Assembly: GCA_029531795.1 (NCBI GenBank)
Contig: JAPEIS010000001.1
Location: 5,828,001-5,892,000, forward strand
Source: Sclerotinia nivalis
Lineage: Eukaryota > Ascomycota > Leotiomycetes > Helotiales > Sclerotiniaceae
Direction: 5' to 3'
DNA length: 64,000 nt
A program made the position numbers and the translations under genes. Positions 57,656 through 64,000 of this stretch are shown here, piece by piece. Numbering within the stretch: the first letter of the stretch is position 1; every line of letters begins with the position of its first letter. The notes under the pieces were generated by a model. That model ran no database searches. It was not told the origin of the DNA and saw only the letters and a list, made by a program, of their open reading frames with translations.

Positions 57656-60600
57656 AAGCTGTGATACTAAATGAAAGCCAAGACTCGGTCTGGTGGACCA
57701 TCTACCGGCCGTCTGTTCCGAATCGGTTGTGGCTGGTGTTACACTACCGTATGTAGTGGGGAATCATGCAGTTTTAAGATAACGTAATTAATTTAGGGGA
57801 TTTTGTACGAGTGTGTTCACTCAACAGCAGTCTTGGAATTGGATATCTAGCCTGTAGATCATTATTGCATGCAGAAGTGAGGACTAAATTCAAATGTATG
57901 TTATTGTACTACTATCAAAAGCCAGAAATTATCACATTATCACATTCAATGTATAATGGACGTGAAAGATTCCCATTTCTAGAGGCAGCAATGATGAAAC
58001 AAACTACTTTAGCAAGTAAACCAAGCCAAATATCTCAACCAAGAAACAAGTATAAGCCTTTTAAAATAAAGTCTGGGGTCTAGAACGAACTTTTTTCTTT
58101 TTACTAGTTTCTACAGAAGTAGCTAGGTATCGGGTGATTATTTCAGTCTGCGAGATTTCGGATCTTTGACCGATGATTGTGATATTGAGGCGAAAGATTA
58201 TGGAGCTAAATGTTTAGTGTTGGTTGGATGGTCTTTACTGGATTGGATTGGGTTGGGTTGGGTGGGAGGAGGTTGGATGGTGGATGGTGGATGGGGGATG
58301 GGTGATGGGTGATGGGTGATCTTGGAGATGGGTTTTGATGTTTGGTGAGGAAGTGGAGTTTGATGGTGAGTGAGGTGGTGATTGGTGGGTGGGGTTTGAT
58401 GATCGGGGTTTGATGGATTGATGGTGCTTGATATGCGTGGAAGTTGAAATAATTTTGGGGGTTTTGCCTGATGAAGATTCTGAATTTCTTGGGTGTGGGT
58501 GGTGGGTGAGTGAATAGAAGAATTTGAGATTGAGATGATGATATTGGTTTTGCTTAATGGGCTGGAGGATGAATGATTTGTGATATCTAGATTAATATCT
58601 ACGTCAATAACTTGCTTCTGGCTTCGGCTACTTATTAGTACTCAGGCATTTGAAGAGGTCAGGGCCGGTACAGACGATCTTTGAAAATCTTGAAATTCGA
58701 ATATACTCTCACCTTTTATCAATATCGTATAAGTTTATTACGAAGATATCAATCAAATATATATCAAGTCTTGATTTCCAAATTTCTAAAACTAATTTAG
58801 ATTGAATTTACAAATAAATGAATTATACTTGATTTTGACAAGGAAGTTGATCAAATTCTAAGTTTCGGATTTCTTCAAATACCGCTTTGTAACTTGGGTG
58901 GTCCATGTTTGGGTGTGTGTGGAGTGAGTGGTGGACTGATTGATATTGTTAGAGCGGCGATGGGTGAGGGAAATTTGGTGCCCTGTTTGATTGATAGTGA
59001 TGATGTAAATTTGGATGTTTAGAAGTTGATAGGAAGTGACATTATTAACGTCAGAATTATCGAGAGCAGGGAAGGGGCAACAATTAGGAAGGACTATTAT
59101 TTTTTGGACATCTGAAAGAAGGGTCTAGAGGGTTGAGAAGTACATGAACATTGATGATTTATGACAACCGTATTGTAGATCTTGAGACCTTTGATATCGA
59201 GTCAGCTATCGAGAGGTACCAAACAAAAACGATAATACCATACGATATTGGGTTTTTTTAGATTCAAGAATATATCCATCTTTCCACAGAGCAAGTACTC
59301 GAAGTAGTCTACTGCTGTAGATCCCATGACTACTGCTCGTCATTGACTCCCCTCTAAATAAAATATAGTATTCGAACTACTTTTCTATTTCAATACTCTA
59401 AATGCCTTGTTGTCCATTCAGCTAGGCTAGGTCTTGGATCACCTTAGTACATACTTTGAACTTTCAAAGTTTCCTCATCTACCAATCACATCAAAAGCCT
59501 TCAAGCTTTCTTACCATTCACGCTCAGGCATTTATCATCTTTCGATACATCGAAGTGGAATTGGGTATAGTACTAGGAGCCCCCACAAACTTTTCAAAAC
59601 GCTCTCTACCAGTCAAGTCAATCAAATCGAAAGTCGAAAAATCTTAAGTCTTGAACGGGTCGCTCGCATTCTTTGTATCCTTTGTGCATGCGTCGCTGTT
59701 GTTCAAACATCTCCTAGTCGTGTACATGAACAAAAAACCCTTGATGGAGAAGTTCAAGCTCACTCTAAGCTCACTCTAAGCCCTGGCTCTTTTACGTCGC
59801 TCTCATACGATACTACACTGCGACTTCACCAATTGAAGGACGAATTGAATGACAACGATAGCTGGAGCTTTACAACTATTACTACTGCTGGCTGGTTTGG
59901 ACGGTATTGGAATAGTACGAAAGTGTAAAGAGGGACTTGTAAACTGCTCAATAGGAACACTACCACCTCCTTGAACCATTTTCATTTATCGTCGAACAGT
60001 TATCTTTGGATCATTCTCTCCACACACACCATACTATAAAAACCCTGACCACTACGAATCGTACGAATAAGTGCCCAATACTTCGTACCCAAGCCTGTTT
60101 CTTTCACCAATCATGAATATCATTAGACTACACATAAAATAGGTACATTTATTTAATATTATCCTCTCCCCCCTCTCGATATCTTTATTACTTTTCTGCT
60201 ACATTGTACTTGGCTGGCTTTACTGTACAATTTATTATTAAGATAAGATACGCGTACTGTACTTATCTGGTCCCTCAAATATTAGTGGTGTGTAACTATT
60301 TCATTTCCTCGAACCCTTTTCCAAAGTATCGTTCGTCTGTACCTACCTGCTAGCTACATATATACCCAACAAATCGAGAATTGATGAGATGACGATGTAA
60401 TTGTCAATAATATATCGTACATTTTGTCTCATCCACTTAAGTACTTACTACGGTACCTTAATTCACTCCAGTCCATTCCCCCTCACTTCACACCGTTCTC
60501 CGCTTTATCTTTTGACCTCTCTACCTCTTTCCTTTTACCTCTGCATTTCACCTATGCATCACCTTCACAACAAGTACACACATCCTCGACCTTTCAACTA

Positions 60601-60926
60601 TTGCTTTACGGAGTGCTTGACTTTTGCTTTGTCTCAGGCCGCTTTAACATTGTTTCCCTTGTCTTTCCCACTTCGATTTCAATCATCATACAACACAGAC
60701 CATTCATCAGTCCAAAGTCCCTCGCTTGTCATTACCGAACCGGTCTGGCTCACTTTACACAGCTTACTTACATATCAAAAGCAGCAGCCCGGTCTTTCTC
60801 TTACATTATCTCTAGTACCCCAAATATCTTATTTGGTCTGCTTTCCCTTTGACCTTCTTCGACTCTCCACATCTCAACCCCAATTTGTGTGGTCGAGTTT
60901 GTCAACAACGAAAACACACAATAAGG
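57656..60926. other. gene-free region and long upstream region of the KH gene
   Basis: About 3.3 kb. A G-rich tract with ggatggt / gggtgat repeats lies at 58240-58325, followed by AT-rich sequence to 58860. The frame at 59434-59928 lacks any ATG. From about 60420 to 60900 the plus strand is very pyrimidine-rich, consistent with a long leader of the KH gene, and two overlapping frames there read as Ser/Leu/Pro/Phe-rich translation of that bias. Confidence 0.45.
58240..58325. repeat. G-rich short tandem repeats
   Basis: Successive runs of ggttg, tggatgg and gggtgat units, with several runs of three or more G on the plus strand. Non-coding. Confidence 0.75.
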
Positions 60927-63900
60927 ATGAATAAATTATCAAACCTCGGTCGCGATATGAGGCACTGGTCCGGTCCAGGATTCGGCATGTCGCGACAGAA
61001 TCAAATGAATGGCATGTCATCAATGCCGCCTCATACAAAACCGACACCTTCACCAGCGCTGGCACCGACCCCTGCGGACTCTACTATCCACTATTCATTC
61101 AACATTCCCTTCGCTTCTGATCTCGCCGGTCCAAATACAGAGGATATACTTTACGCCACGGCCAATGCTGTTCTAAGATGGACACATCCCGAAGACGCGC
61201 CTGATGACATTCCAGTATGGAAATTACCGGTACATACCTCAAATATCGATATTCTCTCCAAGCTTTGCTTAGATATTACCAATGGACCTTTGCCCATCTT
61301 GGCCAATGTCGCCGTCACTACGCCCAAGCGTCCAGGTGCCTCCCCAGCACAAGTTACGACGGTCACTCTCTCGGGAAGCCCGGAATTGGTACACAAGAGC
61401 AGAGAAACCATCTTGAATGATACTCCTATCGCATTGGTATGATTAAGACTGTTGTCCCTGGTAATTTCAAGTATTGACGTCCATGTAGCGTTGCTCGGTT
61501 ATCGACGTTGACGGAGATTTGATTCTCGATTCCACGAAGTCGGGCTTGAAGGCATCTGTTATTGAACATCTGGATAACGTTGCCGCGTTCTGCGGAGTCG
61601 ATATATTCCTACTAGGTCCGAAATTCACTTCTTCGTTGACCGACGGACTTAGCAGCAATGGCGAGGCAGGAAGGGATCAGCGCTGGAGAGTTGCAGTTTA
61701 TGGAGATATGGAGAGTGCTGAACACGGAAAGACGAGAGTCTTGGTTTACATTGACAGACTAGTATGTATCTTTGCGTACCGCTCGTCGCAAACTGTACAC
61801 TGACATTTTGATTTAGCTTGGACGCATTGTTGACGCGGCATCCCTCGAGCTCTCCCTTCACACTGTCATCTGTGGACGATCCCGAAAGAACATTAAAGTA
61901 ATTGAATCCGCTACGAACACAGCTATCTATTTCCCACCTCCCTTCTCGCAAGTATACAAATATTGTCCAAAGGGTGCCCACCGACGAAACCCCGAGGAGA
62001 TATTCATTACGGGCGACAGACCAGAAAACATAGCCGCAGCGAAAAGCAGAATCCACGAACTTGTTAGAATGACGAGGCTCTTCATGAAAGATGCCCATGT
62101 GACTGCGGCTAAGATTGACAGCATCCTCCTTACTAGAATGGACAAGGTCCGTAGAGTTATGGAGACGCACGGAACATTTATCCAGTTCCCAGCTCTTGCT
62201 TCTCAACGTAGCATGATCAGAATTCAAGGAACAGAAGGCCTCCATGTGGAACGAACTGTCCGGGAACTCATGTTAATGGTACGTGTTATCAATGATTTCC
62301 TCTTGGGCTGCGACTAACGAATATTGCAGGGTGTACAATTTTACAGCGCATCATGGTGGATCCAACAACCACCAAATCAGGCACCTCTACAACCAGCTCC
62401 ACACGCAATAAGGGCAATGCTGGTTGATATCTGCTCATATTCCTCAGCAGATGTAACATACGATAAGCTACAATGGACAATTACTGGTTCCGATGAAGCT
62501 GTAAAAGACGCATTGATTATCATTAGCAACATCGCATTGAACAAGCGAGGTTGTGCCTATCAGATTCGAGTCAAGCTTGAATTAGCAAATGAGCACAAGG
62601 AGTTCGTTAGTGGAAAGAAGAATGGAAAGATTAACAAGATCATGGGCCAAAGTAAGGGTTTTGAAGTTTTAGTTCGTTTGATTTACTAATATTTTACTCA
62701 GGCAACGTTCAAATCATATTTGATGGATTCAACGAGTACAATTTCAATATAGATGTTTGCGGCAATAACTACGACCAAATGGTTACTGGCCTAGGCCTTG
62801 TCGAACAAGAAATGCCAGCTCAAATATCGTTCCATGTTCCAGATCAGTATCATAAGCGTATCATCGGCATTGGTGGTCAGCACATCCAAAGAATCATGAA
62901 GAAGCACTCGGTTTTCGTCAAATTCTCCAATGTCATGGATCGTGGTGGGCCCAATCGCGAGGATGATGACATCAAGTCCGACAATGTTATCTGCCGAACT
63001 CCAGCTCGTAACGCCCATAATCTAGAGCTTGTGAAGGCTGAAATTCTTGATATGGTCGATCGAGTTGATTCGGAGTTCACTTCCCAAACTGTCAATGTTG
63101 ACCGATTGTACCATCGACAACTCCTGGCTCGTCTCAACCAGATCGAAGAATTGGAAAAGAAATGGAACTGCAAAGTTATATTCCCAAGTACCGAGCAAGC
63201 TAGTGACGATGTCACAATTTCAGGACCGGAATGGCAAGTTCCTCATTGTGTTGATGAGTTTCTTGGGATGGTTCCGGACAGCCATGAGCTTGTTTTGGCT
63301 CGTACCCCGGAACTCATGAAATTCTTCGGCTCCAAGGCTTTCAAGACAGAAATGGCGCCAAAGCTCAAGTCTCAATATGTGGTCGAGGTCCAAGTTAATG
63401 AAGACTCTTCCGAACGTACTGGAGACGATGGACCGACAATCATTCTCCTTTGGACTTTCACCAGAAACAATGCTGGTGGAGTTCGAGATGCAATTGATTT
63501 CTTGTTCTCTAATATCGCCGCAGCTGGTATTGAAGTTACCACTGTCAAGGGAACAATTCCTCGTCCCAAGTCCGATTCATTCGAGGAATCTTTGCCATAC
63601 TTTGATTCTAAACTCTTACAGCACGCACCTGCACCAATGGCAACTGATTCACCCACCAAATCTTCTTTCGGTGATGATGTTGCGAGGGAGAGAAGCAACA
63701 TTTTTGATAAACTTCGCAAACCTGGTAGCATGTCATCAATTTCTTCATTCTTAAATGGCCGCAAGAATAGCTCCCAATCTCCTGCCGGTTCTTTCTTCAG
63801 AAACGGATCTCGCAATGCATCAAGAACTTCTTTGATCTCCATCGAATCTACACGAAGCTTTAACGCAGACCGTAATCCATGGAACGATAGTGGTGTCAAC

Positions 63901-64000
63901 TTGCCGGACGATGACACCACACCATGGCCAACTCGCCAATTTGGAAATGGCAGTGGTAGTATCCACGATGGTAAGCACACGCATGGACATCCAGGCGATG
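60927..64000 (+). CDS. multi-KH-domain RNA-binding protein, 3' end beyond the window
   Basis: Exons 60927-61436, 61489-61761, 61817-62278, 62330-62651 and 62702 onward, all in phase, give over 900 residues. Exon 5 probably ends at a GTAAGC donor near 63971, 30 bp before the window edge. KH-type segments recur: LGRIVDAASLELSLHTVICG with NIKVIESATNTAIYFPPPFS; KVRRVMETHGTFIQFPALAS; KNGKINKIMGQ; and a canonical KRIIGIGGQHIQRIMKKHSV, where the GxxG loop is degenerate as GIGGQH. The C-terminal part is Ser/Asn-rich. The organisation fits fungal Khd4/vigilin-like multi-KH proteins, which bind mRNA and affect polar growth in Ustilago. The Khd4 link is tentative. The start follows a long pyrimidine-rich leader. 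Confidence 0.83.

Noticed and set aside
59434..59928. 164-codon plus-strand frame
   Set aside because: It begins with TTG and has no ATG in frame; I found no supportable upstream exon and no family pattern.
60401..60934. Overlapping 177- and 142-codon frames before the KH gene
   Set aside because: Both read as Ser/Leu/Pro/Phe-rich products of a pyrimidine-rich leader, overlap each other in different frames, and look like 5' untranslated sequence.
1..64000. CRISPR arrays, bacterial operons, riboswitches
   Set aside because: None seen. The tandem repeats have no uniform spacers, and the gene structures are eukaryotic throughout.

Overview
The window is nuclear DNA of a filamentous ascomycete. 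Short introns (about 50 to 70 nt) with GTANGT-type donors, CTAAC-type branch points and YAG acceptors interrupt many genes. The conserved genes (FIS1, SPC24, MED21, RRG7, FYV7, CTF18, a Zn2Cys6 factor) are of standard ascomycete type. Low GC, many simple repeats and the type of lineage-specific genes suggest a Leotiomycete of the Botrytis/Sclerotinia kind; the species is inference. I rebuilt exon structures by hand from splice signals and frame continuity. All but the last gene, which runs off the right edge, close in frame.

Layout. 1-5 kb: no convincing gene, short repeats and one possible relic. 5-9 kb: an Atos/FAM214-type protein (minus) and FYV7 (plus), divergent. 9.3-21 kb: an accessory-looking stretch with an AT-rich block, a lineage-specific CCCH zinc-finger protein, tandem repeats, a tRNA-derived SINE-like element, and a 20-exon gene joining a guanylate-binding-protein (GBP) type GTPase to a C-terminal domain resembling aerolysin/ETX-MTX2 beta-pore formers. 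21.6-33 kb: a dense housekeeping block: Myb/SANT-like protein, TatD-family protein (Scn1 type), small membrane protein, SPC24, FIS1, RING-H2 ubiquitin ligase. 34.6-41.2 kb: a Zn2Cys6 transcription factor divergent from CTF18. 41.2-51.4 kb: about 10 kb with no supportable gene, holding a foldback element and a cluster of one exact 9-mer. 51.4-57.7 kb: RRG7/MED21 and a HAD pyrimidine 5'-nucleotidase/disordered nuclear protein as divergent pairs around a tail-to-tail junction. 57.7-60.9 kb: gene-free and repeat-rich. 60.9 kb to the end: the 5' part of a multi-KH RNA-binding protein.

Most genes work separately in core processes: kinetochore (SPC24), replication and cohesion clamp loading (CTF18, with MluI cell-cycle boxes just upstream), mitochondria (FIS1, RRG7), transcription (MED21), rRNA processing (FYV7) and ubiquitination. 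The most interesting item is the GTPase plus putative pore-former fusion at 15.1-20.2 kb, in a repeat-rich neighbourhood typical of fast-evolving fungal self/non-self or defence genes. That role is inference from architecture only.
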